Positions 31,831 through 41,016 are shown, counted from the stretch's first letter. The stretch: 64,000 nt of DNA from Streptomyces sp. NBC_00190 (GCF_036203305.1 NZ_CP108131.1:1054001-1118000), one strand, 5' to 3'. Made by a program: numbers and translations. The notes: generated by a model not told the origin, from the letters alone.

Positions 31831-32714
31831 CGCAGCCATCGGGCGCTCCGTCGCTGGAGGGGCAGGTAGACCGCCATGACCAGGCCGGCGATCAGGATCA
31901 TGTCGAGGCCGAGGGCGAGCGCCACGTTCTCCTGGCCGGTGAGCACGTTGCCGGACAGCGCGTCCGCGATCTTGAGGGTGACCAGCGGGACGGAACCGCC
32001 GACGAGCGCCGCGGCCGTCGCGTGCGCGGCGAACGCGGTGCCGAACAGGAGCACGAAACCGCCGAGCAGGGAGGGCGCGAGCACGGGCAGGCCGACGTGG
32101 CGCCAGAACTGCCATCCGGTGGCCCCGCTGTTCTGGGCGGCCTCGCGCCATTGCGGACGCAGACCCTCCAGCGCCGGGGCGATCACCAGCACCATCAGCG
32201 GGATCAGGAAGTACAGGTACACCACGGCGAGACCGGTGAAGGAGTACAGGCTCCAGCCGAGGCTCGTGAGGTCGGCGAGCTGGGTGACGACTCCGGAGAT
32301 GCCGACGGTGGCGATGAACGCGAAGGCGAGCGGGACGCCGCCGAAGTTCGCGAGCACGCCCGAGGCGGTCAGTGCCGCGCTGCGCAGGGCACCGGAGCGG
32401 GAGGTGACCACGGCCTGGGCGATGAGGACGCCGAGGACCGAGCCGATCAGCGCGGTGAGCGCGGAGAGCTGGACGCTGCCGAGGAGCGAGCCGAGGTACG
32501 GGCCCTGCAGGGAGCGGGCGAGGTGCTCACCGGTGAGCTGGGTGGCGCCGGTCGCCGGGTCCGTGCGGGTGACCGCGCCGAAGGCGATGGCGCCGAGCGG
32601 GATGCCGAAGCAGAGCCCGGTGAAGGCCAGCAGCGGGAGGGCGGCGAGCCAGGTGCGGGGGCCGCGCCGCCGGCGGCTGGTGCCGTCGGCGGCGCGGGAG
32701 AGGGTGGTCGGCAT
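31827..32714 (-). CDS. ABC importer permease I
   Basis: A 295-residue permease with six hydrophobic segments and an EAA loop (WREAAQNSGATGWQFWRHVGLP) near residue 200, PotB/PhnU type. Its ATG 32714 shares one base with the stop of the binding-protein gene (TGATG), and its own stop overlaps permease II by 4 bases, so the importer genes are tightly coupled. Confidence 0.88.
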   Translation of the reverse strand: MPTTLSRAADGTSRRRRGPRTWLAALPLLAFTGLCFGIPLGAIAFGAVTRTDPATGATQLTGEHLARSLQGPYLGSLLGSVQLSALTALIGSVLGVLIAQAVVTSRSGALRSAALTASGVLANFGGVPLAFAFIATVGISGVVTQLADLTSLGWSLYSFTGLAVVYLYFLIPLMVLVIAPALEGLRPQWREAAQNSGATGWQFWRHVGLPVLAPSLLGGFVLLFGTAFAAHATAAALVGGSVPLVTLKIADALSGNVLTGQENVALALGLDMILIAGLVMAVYLPLQRRSARWLR

Positions 32715-33877
32715 CAGGAGAGGGCCTTGTCCCACTTCTCGGCGAGGGTGGCCTTGGCCTTGTCGAGCTCCTCGGAGGCGGGGAACGCGGGGGTGCCCTG
32801 GACCTGCGGGAGCTTGGTGACGGCGTCCTTGTCGACGGTGCCGTCCTGGGTCATGACGGGCAGCAGGACCGGGCGGGCGTGGCCCTTCAGCCACAGGTTC
32901 TGGCCGTCGGCGCTGTACAGGAACTCCATCCACAGGCGGGCGGCCGCCGGGTTCGGGGCCTCCTTGTTGATGGCCTGCGAGTAGAACTGGGCGTAGACGC
33001 CGTCGGCGGGGACGGCGACCTTCCAGTCGACGCCCTTGCCCTTGAACTGCTCGGCGTAGCCGGCGTTCAGGTAGTCCCAGTCGATGGAGATGGGCGTCTC
33101 GCCCTTCTCCACGGTGGCCGGGGTGGACTCGACCGGGATGAAGTTCCCGCTCTTCTTCAGCTGGCCGAAGAAGTCGATGCCGGGCTGGATGTCGGCGAAG
33201 GAGCCCTTGCTGGCGAGGGCGGCCGCGTAGACGCCGCCGAAGGCCGAGCCGGACTTGGTGGGGTTGCCGTTGAGGGCGACCTTGCCCTTGTACTCGGGCT
33301 TCAGCAGGTCGGCGAAGGTCTGCGGGCAGGCGGGGATCTTCGCGGCGTCGCAGCCGATGGAGACGTAGCCGCCGTAGTCGTTGTACCAGCGGCCGTCGGC
33401 GTCCTTCTGGCCGGCCGGGATCTTGTCCCAGGCGGTGACCTTGTACGGGGCGAACAGGTTCTCCGCGGCTCCGCTGCGGGCGAAGGCGATGCCCAGGTCC
33501 ATCACGTCGGGGGCGCGCTTCTGGCCCTTGCGGGACTTGACGGCGGCGATCTCGTCGGAGCTGGAGGCGTCCGGGTTCTCGCTGTTGACCTTGATCTTGT
33601 ACTTGGCCTCGAAGGCCTTGATGATCTCGCCGTAGTTCGCCCAGTCCGGCGGCAGCGCGATCACATTGAGCTGGCCCTCCTTCTGCGCGGCGGCGACGAG
33701 GGCTTCCATCGAGCCGAAGTCGGCGACCGAGACGGCGGCGCCCGGCTGCACCTTGCTCTTCGCATCGCCGGCGGCGCCGGACTTGGGGTCGGGTGCGGCA
33801 CCACACGCACTGAGCGTGGTGAGGACGGCGGCGCTGAGCAGAACGGCCGCACCGCGACGAGCGGAGGAACTGAGCAC
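32714..33877 (-). CDS. Substrate-binding lipoprotein of the importer
   Basis: A 387-residue extracytoplasmic solute-binding protein of the PotD / iron / 2-aminoethylphosphonate class. It starts with a lipoprotein signal ending in the lipobox LSAC, and the mature part has the family form LNVIALPPDWANYGEIIKAFE and an internal cysteine pair (GCDAAKIPAC) that may form a disulfide. Start GTG 33877 has GGGAGAG 4 bases upstream; the longer frame upstream runs through the control region. It is first in the importer operon, and the operator at 33906-33921 lies 29 bases upstream. Confidence 0.88.
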   Translation of the reverse strand: MLSSSARRGAAVLLSAAVLTTLSACGAAPDPKSGAAGDAKSKVQPGAAVSVADFGSMEALVAAAQKEGQLNVIALPPDWANYGEIIKAFEAKYKIKVNSENPDASSSDEIAAVKSRKGQKRAPDVMDLGIAFARSGAAENLFAPYKVTAWDKIPAGQKDADGRWYNDYGGYVSIGCDAAKIPACPQTFADLLKPEYKGKVALNGNPTKSGSAFGGVYAAALASKGSFADIQPGIDFFGQLKKSGNFIPVESTPATVEKGETPISIDWDYLNAGYAEQFKGKGVDWKVAVPADGVYAQFYSQAINKEAPNPAAARLWMEFLYSADGQNLWLKGHARPVLLPVMTQDGTVDKDAVTKLPQVQGTPAFPASEELDKAKATLAEKWDKALS

Positions 33878-33905
33878 GGTCTCTCCCGGAGACGAAGGGG
33901 GAATC

Positions 33906-33921
33906 ACTTGTATGGACAAGT
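33906..33921. promoter_or_regulatory. GntR-type operator before the importer operon
   Basis: ACTTGTATGGACAAGT carries 6-base inverted arms (ACTTGT/ACAAGT) and matches the 24653-24668 palindrome in the TTGTAT-N2-ACAA core. It lies between the importer operon and the divergent gntR gene at 34087 and so could control both. Confidence 0.65.
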
Positions 33922-34086
33922 TGGCTCCAGTTCGCCCGGGTCCGCTGTACGGACGGTGAACGGCGGCTGTCCCGGGGAGCACGGCTCGACGAAGAGACGA
34001 GAATGACCTGAGGATCGGCGGCACGACCTGCTGGAATGATCATGAGAGGTGGAGACGGGCGCGCGGCGAGCAGGGGGCGAAACGGC

Positions 34087-34851
34087 ATGGCCATGGGTAC
34101 GGGCACGGGCACGGTCCGGTATCTGGAGATCGCCGAGGCACTGCGCGGCGCGATCGTCTCCGGTGAACTCCCAGTGGGCGCGCAGCTGCCCTCGGAGAGC
34201 GATCTTGCGGCCCGCTGGTCCGCCTCGCGCGGGACGGTCCGCCAGGCGGTCGCCACGCTGGCCGCGGAGGGGCTGATCGGCTCCCGGCAGGGCGCGCGCC
34301 GCACCGTCCTGCGCCACGAGCGCCGGCAGAGCTTCGGCGAGCTGAACAGCTTCGCCCAGTGGGCCGAGGGGGTCGGGCACCGGGCCGACAGCCGCTTCCT
34401 GTCCCGGACCCGCCGGCCGGCCACGGCCGAGGAGGCGGAACGGCTCGCCCTGGACCCCGGTACGGAGATCCTCGCCGTGCTGCGGCTGCGCCTGCTCGAC
34501 GGGGAGCCCACCATGGTGGAGCGGACCGCCTACGCCGACTGGGTCGCGGCGGGCGTCGAGGCGCTGCCGGCGGACTGCCGCTCCGTCATGGACAGCCTGG
34601 CCCAGAACTCCGGGATCGTCGCCCACCACGGCGAGCACCTCATCGACGCCCTGGCGGCGGGCAGCGAGGACGCCCGGCTGCTGGAGATCCGGCGCGGCAG
34701 TCCGCTGCTGCGCCAGCGCCACGTCTCGGCCACCGCGGCGGGCCGCCCGATCGAGTGGTCCGACGACCGCTACCGGGCGGGCAGCGTCACCTTCAGTGTG
34801 AGCAACTCGGCGGTAGCCACCCCCTTGGAGCGGCGGGCCGGCGAAGGCTGA
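34087..34851 (+). CDS. Second GntR/UTRA-family regulator, divergent from the importer operon
   Basis: A 254-residue GntR/HutC-type regulator: winged helix with WSASRGTVRQAVATLAAEGLI, then the UTRA ligand domain with MVERTAYADW and WSDDRYRAGS. It aligns end to end with the regulator at 26348. Start ATG 34087 has GGGGGCGAAA upstream; earlier in-frame ATGs at 34036 and 34042 would add a Gly/Arg-rich head without family similarity. The shared intergenic operator indicates that it represses the importer, itself or both. Confidence 0.85.
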   Translation: MAMGTGTGTVRYLEIAEALRGAIVSGELPVGAQLPSESDLAARWSASRGTVRQAVATLAAEGLIGSRQGARRTVLRHERRQSFGELNSFAQWAEGVGHRADSRFLSRTRRPATAEEAERLALDPGTEILAVLRLRLLDGEPTMVERTAYADWVAAGVEALPADCRSVMDSLAQNSGIVAHHGEHLIDALAAGSEDARLLEIRRGSPLLRQRHVSATAAGRPIEWSDDRYRAGSVTFSVSNSAVATPLERRAGEG

Positions 34852-34999
34852 CCGCTGCGGCGCGGCTTCGGCGCGGCTTCGGCGATCCCGCCTGGCAGCC
34901 GGCCGACGATGCCAAAGATCTTCTGCATGCGTCCGGCCCTGCCGCTGTATGGTCCCCAGCGGAACTGACGATCGGCTGAACACCCCTGAAGGAAAACCG

Positions 35000-35908
35000 A
35001 TGATCGACGTGCAGCGGCTGCGCATCCTGCGGGCCGTGGCGGAGCACGGCAGCTTCAACAGGGCGGCCGGAGCCCTGCTCCTGACACCGTCGGCCGTCTC
35101 CCAGCACATCGCCTCGCTGGAGCGCACGCTCGGTCAGCCGGTGGCGGTGCGCAGTACCCGCGGGGTCACGCTCACCGAGCCCGGACGGCTGCTCGTGGAA
35201 GCGGCGGAGACGATATCCGCCGAACTGGACCAGGTGCGCCACGAGATCGACCGGCTCACCGCGCCGCGGCCGCGCCTCACCGTGGCCACCTTCACCAGCG
35301 GGGGCCGGCACCTGCTGCCCGAGGCGCTGTCCCGGTTCGTGTCCGCGCATCCGGAGGTGGAACTGACGGTGCTGGAGAGCGAGCCGGAGGCCGCCGTGCC
35401 GATGGTCCGCGCCGGCGCCGCCGACCTCGCGCTGGCCTACCACTTCGACGGTCCGCCGCCGGTACGGCCGGACGGGCGCCCCGCGCTCGACTGGGTCCCG
35501 CTGATGGAGGACCCGCTGTGGCTGGTCCTGCCGCCCGGCCACCGGCTCGCGGACCGGACCTCCATCGGCCTCGCCGAGCTGGCCGCCGAACGCTGGGTGC
35601 TCGGCTGCCTCAAGACGGAGGCGTTCTTGCGCCGTTACGCGGAACTCGCCGGGTTCGGCCTGCGGGTGGGAGCCTCCACCACCGACTACTTCTTCGCCCA
35701 GACCCTGGTCGCCGCGGGCGTCGGCGTGTCCCTGGTCCCGCAGGTGTCCCTGGCGCCGCCTCCCGGATCGGCCGTGGTCGGGGTCGAACCGCCGCGGCCC
35801 GCGCGGCACATAGGCGTGGTCACCCCACGCCGCAGGCGCCCGATCCCGTACACCGTCGCCCTGACCGAGGCCCTGACCGCCGCCGCACGCAAGGACGCAC
35901 ACTCGTGA
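35000..35908 (+). CDS. LysR-family transcriptional regulator
   Basis: A 302-residue LysR regulator. The N-terminal winged helix (LRILRAVAEHGSFNRAAGALLLTPSAVSQHI, residues 5-35) and linker helix are followed by the two-lobed ligand domain with TVATFTSGGRHLLP, DLALAYHFD and GVGVSLVPQ. Start ATG 35000 has GAAGGAAA 4 bases upstream. Its target is unknown: no gene is divergent from it, and its stop overlaps the leucine-rich-repeat-variant remnant by 4 bases. An AT-richer stretch at 34908-34930 (AAAGATCTTCTGC) may be its own binding site. Confidence 0.88.
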   Translation: MIDVQRLRILRAVAEHGSFNRAAGALLLTPSAVSQHIASLERTLGQPVAVRSTRGVTLTEPGRLLVEAAETISAELDQVRHEIDRLTAPRPRLTVATFTSGGRHLLPEALSRFVSAHPEVELTVLESEPEAAVPMVRAGAADLALAYHFDGPPPVRPDGRPALDWVPLMEDPLWLVLPPGHRLADRTSIGLAELAAERWVLGCLKTEAFLRRYAELAGFGLRVGASTTDYFFAQTLVAAGVGVSLVPQVSLAPPPGSAVVGVEPPRPARHIGVVTPRRRRPIPYTVALTEALTAAARKDAHS

Positions 35909-36353
35909 ACCCTCTCCTGCGCGGTCTCGCCGCCAATCCGGCGCTGCCGCCCGAGCTGGTCGACCGGCTGATCGAACTCGCGGTCGCGAGTTGCGCGCCA
36001 TGGTCACGCGGCACGGCGTACGCGTGGCAGCCCACGTCGCCGCCAATCCGGACGCGCCGGGAGCCTTGCTGGCGGAGCTGGCCCGCCACGAGCCCGTACG
36101 CAAGACCTTGCGCCGCATAGCCGTCCATCCGAACGCGACGGCCGACGCGCTCCTGCCCGCTCTGGCCGACGCGAGGGCGGGCCGCTGCGCCGCCGCCCAC
36201 CCGGCGCTGGCGCCGTCGGTCCTCCTCGCCCTCCTGGAGGGCCCCGACGAGGGCGGGCCGAGGCCGCGGCCCAACCCCGCACTCCCGCCCGCGGTGATGG
36301 AAGAGCTGGTGGCCCGCTACTCCGAGCCCGGAGTGACCAGACCCGTCTCGTAG
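35905..36353 (+). pseudogene. Leucine-rich-repeat-variant (LRV) protein gene with frameshift
   Basis: Translation from GTG 35905 (GTGA overlap with lysR) gives VNPLLRGLAANPALPPELVDRLIELA, then loses coding character near 35980. In another frame, from about 35982, the sequence continues as further repeats of the same kind: ANPDAPGALLAELA, VHPNATADALLPALA, AHPALAPSVLLALL and NPALPPAVMEELV, ending at TAG 36353. These about 24-residue units are LRV-type helical repeats. One missing base near 35980 would explain the break, as a true frameshift or a sequencing error. A shortened product from ATG 36000 is possible. Its end overlaps the convergent response regulator gene by 37 bases. Confidence 0.6.
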
Positions 36354-37009
36354 GCGAGGACCACGGCCTGGGCCCGGTCACGCAGCGACAGCTTCGCGAA
36401 GATCCGGGCCACGTGGGTCTTCACCGTGGCCTCGCTGAGCGTCAGCTCCCGCGCCAGTTCGGCGTTGGAACGGCCGCGGCCCATCAGCGTCAGCACCTCG
36501 CGCTCGCGCGGGGTCAGCGCGGCGAGCTCCCGGTGGACGGCGGGGGTGGCGATCCGGTCCGGCTCTGCGGCCGCCGGGGCGCAGCGCTCCACGAGGCGGC
36601 GGGTGATCGACGGGGCGAGCAGCGCGTCGCCGGTGCCGACGAGGCGGACGGCGGCGGCGAGGTGTTCGGGGGTGACGTCCTTGAGCAGGAAGCCGCTCGC
36701 TCCGGCGGCGAGGGCGGCATAGACGTATGTGTCGAGGTCGAAGGTGGTCAGCATGATCACCCGGCAGTCGGGGACCTCGGCGAGGATCCGGCGGGCGGCC
36801 TCCATGCCGTCCATGTTCGGCATCCGGATGTCGAGCAGGACGACGTCGGGGCGCAGGCTGCGTACGGCGGCGACCGCTTCCACCCCGTCGGCGGCCACCG
36901 CGACCACGTCGATGCCACGGGCGGTGAGGATCAACCGGAAGCCGGTGCGGACGAGGTCCTGGTCGTCGGCGATCACCACCCGGGGCGCGGGCCCGGCGGG
37001 GGCGGTCAC
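36317..37009 (-). CDS. NarL/LuxR-family response regulator
   Basis: A 230-residue response regulator. The receiver domain has the acidic pair in VVIADDQDLV, the phospho-acceptor Asp in VVLLDIRMPNMDG (about residue 60) and the Lys in FLLKDVTPEH. The C-terminal LuxR helix-turn-helix is LTPREREVLTLMGRGRSNAELA. GTG 37009 overlaps the histidine kinase stop (GTGA). It probably controls the divergent ABC transporter at 38000-41016. Confidence 0.92.
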   Translation of the reverse strand: MTAPAGPAPRVVIADDQDLVRTGFRLILTARGIDVVAVAADGVEAVAAVRSLRPDVVLLDIRMPNMDGMEAARRILAEVPDCRVIMLTTFDLDTYVYAALAAGASGFLLKDVTPEHLAAAVRLVGTGDALLAPSITRRLVERCAPAAAEPDRIATPAVHRELAALTPREREVLTLMGRGRSNAELARELTLSEATVKTHVARIFAKLSLRDRAQAVVLAYETGLVTPGSE

Positions 37010-37869
37010 GGCCGGTCCAGGGGCAGGCGGGCCCGCACGCGGAAGCCGCCGCCCAGGCGGCGGCGGGCGTCGAGGTCGCCGCCGTAGACGGCGACGCGCT
37101 CGCGCAGACCGAGCAGCCCGCGGCCGGCCCCCTCGGCCTTGGCGGCGGCCGGGCGGGTGCGCCGCTCCCCCGGTGCGGCGGCCCTCAGCACGCTGGGTCC
37201 GCTGGTGAGCACCTCCACGCGCAGCGCGTGGTCCGCGTAGCGCACCGTCACCTCCGTCCTGCCCCCGTCTCCGTGTTTGAGCGCATTGGTCAGTGCCTCC
37301 TGGATGATCCGGTACGCGGTGACGTCGATCCCCGCCGGCAGCGGGCTCGGGTCTCCCGAGATCCGGACGTCCACCGGCAGCCCGGCGAAGGCGAACCTGT
37401 CGATGAGCGGGGTCAGCCGGGCCATGGTCGGCTGCGGCGCGAGCCGCGTACCGGCCGTCGGGTGCGGGGCGTAGGGCTCGTACGGTTCGTCCGCGCCGTC
37501 CTGCGCGGGGGCCAGCAGCCCCAGCAGGTGCCGAAGTTCGGTCATGGTGTTCCGTCCGGCGCTCTCCACCGCGCCCATCGCCGCCGCGGCCTCCTCCGGC
37601 ATGGTCTCCAGCACCTCGCGGGCGGCGCCCGCCTGGACCACCATGAGGCTGACGTTGTGGCTGACGATGTCGTGGAGTTCGGCCGCGATCCTGGCCCGTT
37701 CCGCGTCGACGGCGCTGCGGGCCGCGCTCTCGCGCTCCCGCTCCAGCAGCCAGGCGCGCTCCTCCAGGGCCGCGCGGTGGCCGCGCCGCGCGCGCCGCAG
37801 GGCCGCGCCCAGCCCGCCGGCCACGGCCGCGGCCACGCACGCGGCGCCCACCGCGATGATCAGTCCCAC
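37006..37869 (-). CDS. Short sensor histidine kinase with a single membrane segment
   Basis: A 287-residue NarL-partner kinase. One hydrophobic segment at residues 2-23 is followed by a short charged coil, the HisKA_3 phospho-acceptor helix (ERARIAAELHDIVSHNVSLMVVQAGAAR) and a HATPase domain with EALTNALKHG and GRGLLGLRERV. Most kinases of this class have four to six membrane segments before the catalytic core; here almost no sensor region remains. GTG 37869 starts directly at the membrane segment. It may read the state of the neighbouring ABC transporter, as in Bce-type modules (inference). Confidence 0.88.
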   Translation of the reverse strand: MGLIIAVGAACVAAAVAGGLGAALRRARRGHRAALEERAWLLERERESAARSAVDAERARIAAELHDIVSHNVSLMVVQAGAAREVLETMPEEAAAAMGAVESAGRNTMTELRHLLGLLAPAQDGADEPYEPYAPHPTAGTRLAPQPTMARLTPLIDRFAFAGLPVDVRISGDPSPLPAGIDVTAYRIIQEALTNALKHGDGGRTEVTVRYADHALRVEVLTSGPSVLRAAAPGERRTRPAAAKAEGAGRGLLGLRERVAVYGGDLDARRRLGGGFRVRARLPLDRP

Positions 37870-37999
37870 CCCGAACTCCCTCTGTCCGCCCGGGTGTCAT
37901 TGTGCCGGACGGGCCGCGTACATCCCCAGGACGACCTGCCCGGACCTTTACATCCGGGGGGTGACGCACCGTCCCCGAACACCGCCTTAGGTTCGGGCC

Positions 38000-38710
38000 A
38001 TGACAACTGATCACGGCAGTGCGGGCAACATGGTGGTGCGGCTGGAGGGCGTGCACAAGGAGTACGGCGACGCGAAGGCGCTGGACGGGCTGTCGCTGGA
38101 GATCCGGGCGGGCGACGCGGTCGCCGTCATGGGTCCTTCGGGCTGCGGCAAGTCGACCCTCCTCAACATGGTGGCCGGCCTGGACCGGCCGACCGCGGGT
38201 CTGGTGGAGGTGCACGGCCAGGACCTGGGCCGGCTGAACGAGACCGGGCTGGCCCTCTTCCGGCGCCGCCACATCGGCATGGTCTTCCAGTTCTTCAACC
38301 TCATCGACGATCTGCCCGCCCTCGACAACGTGGCGCTCGCGGCCCAGTTGACCGGCACCTCGGCCCGGCAGGCGCGCCGCCGGGCCCTGGAACTCCTCGA
38401 CGAGCTGGGTGTCGCCGACCGCCGCAACAACTACCCGGCGACGCTCAGCGGCGGTGAACGCCAACGGGTCGCCGTGGCAAGGGCGTTGATGAACCGCCCG
38501 GCACTGCTGCTGGCGGACGAGCCGACGGGCGCCCTCGACAGCCGCTCGGGCGAGCAGGTGATGGACCTGCTGATCGACCTGAACCAGATCGGCCAGACCC
38601 TGCTGCTCGTCACCCACGACCGGCACCTGGCCACCCGCTGCGCCAGTCGGCTGGTCGAGGTCGCCGACGGTCGGGTGGCCCGCGAGAGCTCCCTGGAGGC
38701 GACCGCGTGA
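38000..38710 (+). CDS. ABC transporter ATPase, MacB/LolD type
   Basis: A 236-residue ATPase with Walker A GPSGCGKST, Q-loop VFQFFNLIDD, signature LSGGERQRVA, Walker B LLLADEPTG and H-loop VTHD. It overlaps the FtsX-type permease gene by 4 bases and is divergent from the two-component genes, with 130 bases between. Such pairs export or respond to antimicrobial peptides or lipids at the membrane. Confidence 0.9.
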   Translation: MTTDHGSAGNMVVRLEGVHKEYGDAKALDGLSLEIRAGDAVAVMGPSGCGKSTLLNMVAGLDRPTAGLVEVHGQDLGRLNETGLALFRRRHIGMVFQFFNLIDDLPALDNVALAAQLTGTSARQARRRALELLDELGVADRRNNYPATLSGGERQRVAVARALMNRPALLLADEPTGALDSRSGEQVMDLLIDLNQIGQTLLLVTHDRHLATRCASRLVEVADGRVARESSLEATA

Positions 38711-41016
38711 GCGCCGTATGGAGGGCCTCGCGTGCGGCAGTGAAGCGCCGCCGGGTCCAGACCTTCGTCATCGGGCTCGTCGTCCTGTGCTCCACCACGA
38801 CCGTGCTGCTCGCGCTGGGGCTGCTTTCCGCCTCCTCGGGGCCGTTCGACACGGCGTACGCCGCCCAGCGCGGCGCCCACGCGGTGGCGGGCTTCGACAC
38901 CGCGAAGGTCACCCGGGAGCAGTTGGAGCGGACCGCCCGGCAGCCGGGCGTGGAGGCCGCGGCCGGACCGTTCGGGCAGGCCGTGATCGACATCCCCAAG
39001 GGCTGGCTCTGGACGGCGGGCGGCACCCTCACGGTGGTGGGCCGGGCCGATCCTGCGGGCGAGGTGGACCGGATCGAGCTGCTGGAGGGCCACTGGGCCA
39101 CCGCGCCCGGTGAGATCGTCGTGGGCTGGTCGGTCCAGGGTTCCCCCGGGCCCGAGTTGCTGGGCAGCAGGCTGGAGAACACCGGAGGGCCGACGCTGAC
39201 CGTCGTCGGATTCGCCGCGAGCATGAGCCGGTCGGCGAGCGCCTGGGTCTCACCGGAGCAGATGGAGGCACTCCACCCGTCCTCCGCCCAGATGCTCTAC
39301 CGGTTCACGGACGCCTCCACACCGGCGCGGCTGAGCGCCGCGCTGGCCGGGGCGACCGCCGGACTGCCGCAGGAATCGGTGATCGGCGTACAGGACTACT
39401 TCACCCTCAAGCAGACGTTCTCGGCCCTGGCCGACTCCTATCTCCCGTTCATCACGCTCTTCGGCGTCCTGGGCCTGCTGGTCTCCGCCCTGATCGTCGG
39501 CAACGTGGTCAGCGGGGCGGTCGTCTCCGGGTACCGGCACATCGGGGTGCTCAAGGCCCTGGGCTTCACCCCGAACCAGGTCGTCGCCGTCTACCTGACG
39601 ATGGTCTGCGTCCCGGCCCTCTTCGGCTGTGTGCTGGGCACCCTGCTCGGCAACGCGCTGGCCGGGCCGATCCTGAAGATCGCGTTCACCGGCATCGAGA
39701 CCGGGCAGGCGTCGGTCGGCGAGGTCGGCCCGTGGGTGTCCGTGGTCTGCCTGGCGGGCATGCCCGCCCTGGTCCTGTCGGCCGCGCTGGTCCCCGCCCT
39801 GCGGGCGCACCGGCTGCCCGCCGCCCGGGCGATCGGCGCGGGCGGCGCGCCGCGGACTGGGCGCGGACTGCGGGCCCAGCGGGTGCTCTCCTCCACGCGG
39901 CTGCCGCGCGCGGTCAGCCTGGGCCTGGGCCAGCCGTTCGCCCGCCCCGCCCGCACGCTGCTGACCATGGCGGCCATCGTCCTCGGTGTCACCACGGTGA
40001 CCCTGTCGACCGGGCTGACCAGCACGATGGTGGCCTTCGGCGAGGTCGGCCGCGGGGACGGGGGCGCGAGGATCCATGTGGAGGCGGGAGGGCCGGGCAA
40101 CGACCGGACGCCGCCGCTGCTCGGAGACCCGCAGATCGAGGAGCGGCTGCGGTCGCTCCCGGGCGCGGCTCGGGTACGGGCCCGGGCGTTCACCCAGGCG
40201 AACCTGACCGGGCAGACCCAGCCGGTCTACGCCGACTTCTACCGCGGCGACGATGCCCTGTACGCGGACACGATCGTCCGGGGCCGCGGACCGGCCGCGC
40301 CGGGTGAGGTCGTGGCCGGGCCGGCCTTCTTGAAGGAGCGCGGGCTGAAGGTCGGCGACCGGGTCGCTCTGGAGCTCGGCGGCAGGAAGATCTCCGCGAC
40401 CGTGGTGGGTGAGCTCATCGAGGGCAACGCGCGGGCCCTGGAGGCCTCCTGGCAGACCCTGGCCCTGCTCGCACCGGAGGCCCGGGCCACCGAGTACACG
40501 GTACGGCTCGCCCCCGGGGCCGATGTCCGGGCCTACGCCGAGGCTGTCGAGGCGCTCGACCCCGGCCTGCGCGCCTCGGTGGCGGACTCGGGGAACACCG
40601 GCACCACCACCGTCGTCGCCTTCTCCACGGTGTTCACCGTGCTGCTGACCCTCGTCGCCTCGCTCGGGGTCTTCAACACCGTCCTGCTGAACACCCGCGA
40701 GCGCCGCCGGGACCTGGGCATGCTCAAGTCGATCGGGATGACTCCGCGGCAGGTGGTGGTGATGACGCTGACCTCGGTCGCCGGACCGGGCGCGGTCGGC
40801 GGGCTGCTCGGCATCCCGCTCGGGATCGCGGCGCACCGGCTGGTCGTCGACCACGTCGAGGTGGTCACCTTCCCCGAATCGATGAAGGACGTGTGGCACG
40901 CGCCGCAACTCGCCGCGATGCTGCTGGCGGGGGTGGCGATCGCCGTCCTGGGCGCGCTGGTCCCGGCCCGGTCCGCGGCCAGGGCGACCATCGCCTCCGT
41001 GCTGCACACCGAGTAG
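38707..41016 (+). CDS. FtsX-like ABC transporter permease
   Basis: A 769-residue permease with an N-terminal membrane helix, a large extracytoplasmic MacB periplasmic-core-like domain (about 45-250), three helices, a cytoplasmic linker, a second helix with a second extracytoplasmic domain, and three C-terminal helices ending in SAARATIASVLHTE. Two FtsX domains are visible (around FITLFGVLGLLVSALIVGN and VFTVLLTLVASLGVFNTVLL, the latter followed by the coupling region RERRRDLGMLKSIGMTPRQV). GTG 38707 overlaps the ATPase stop. Substrate unknown; likely regulated by the adjacent two-component system. Confidence 0.9.
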   Translation: MSAVWRASRAAVKRRRVQTFVIGLVVLCSTTTVLLALGLLSASSGPFDTAYAAQRGAHAVAGFDTAKVTREQLERTARQPGVEAAAGPFGQAVIDIPKGWLWTAGGTLTVVGRADPAGEVDRIELLEGHWATAPGEIVVGWSVQGSPGPELLGSRLENTGGPTLTVVGFAASMSRSASAWVSPEQMEALHPSSAQMLYRFTDASTPARLSAALAGATAGLPQESVIGVQDYFTLKQTFSALADSYLPFITLFGVLGLLVSALIVGNVVSGAVVSGYRHIGVLKALGFTPNQVVAVYLTMVCVPALFGCVLGTLLGNALAGPILKIAFTGIETGQASVGEVGPWVSVVCLAGMPALVLSAALVPALRAHRLPAARAIGAGGAPRTGRGLRAQRVLSSTRLPRAVSLGLGQPFARPARTLLTMAAIVLGVTTVTLSTGLTSTMVAFGEVGRGDGGARIHVEAGGPGNDRTPPLLGDPQIEERLRSLPGAARVRARAFTQANLTGQTQPVYADFYRGDDALYADTIVRGRGPAAPGEVVAGPAFLKERGLKVGDRVALELGGRKISATVVGELIEGNARALEASWQTLALLAPEARATEYTVRLAPGADVRAYAEAVEALDPGLRASVADSGNTGTTTVVAFSTVFTVLLTLVASLGVFNTVLLNTRERRRDLGMLKSIGMTPRQVVVMTLTSVAGPGAVGGLLGIPLGIAAHRLVVDHVEVVTFPESMKDVWHAPQLAAMLLAGVAIAVLGALVPARSAARATIASVLHTE

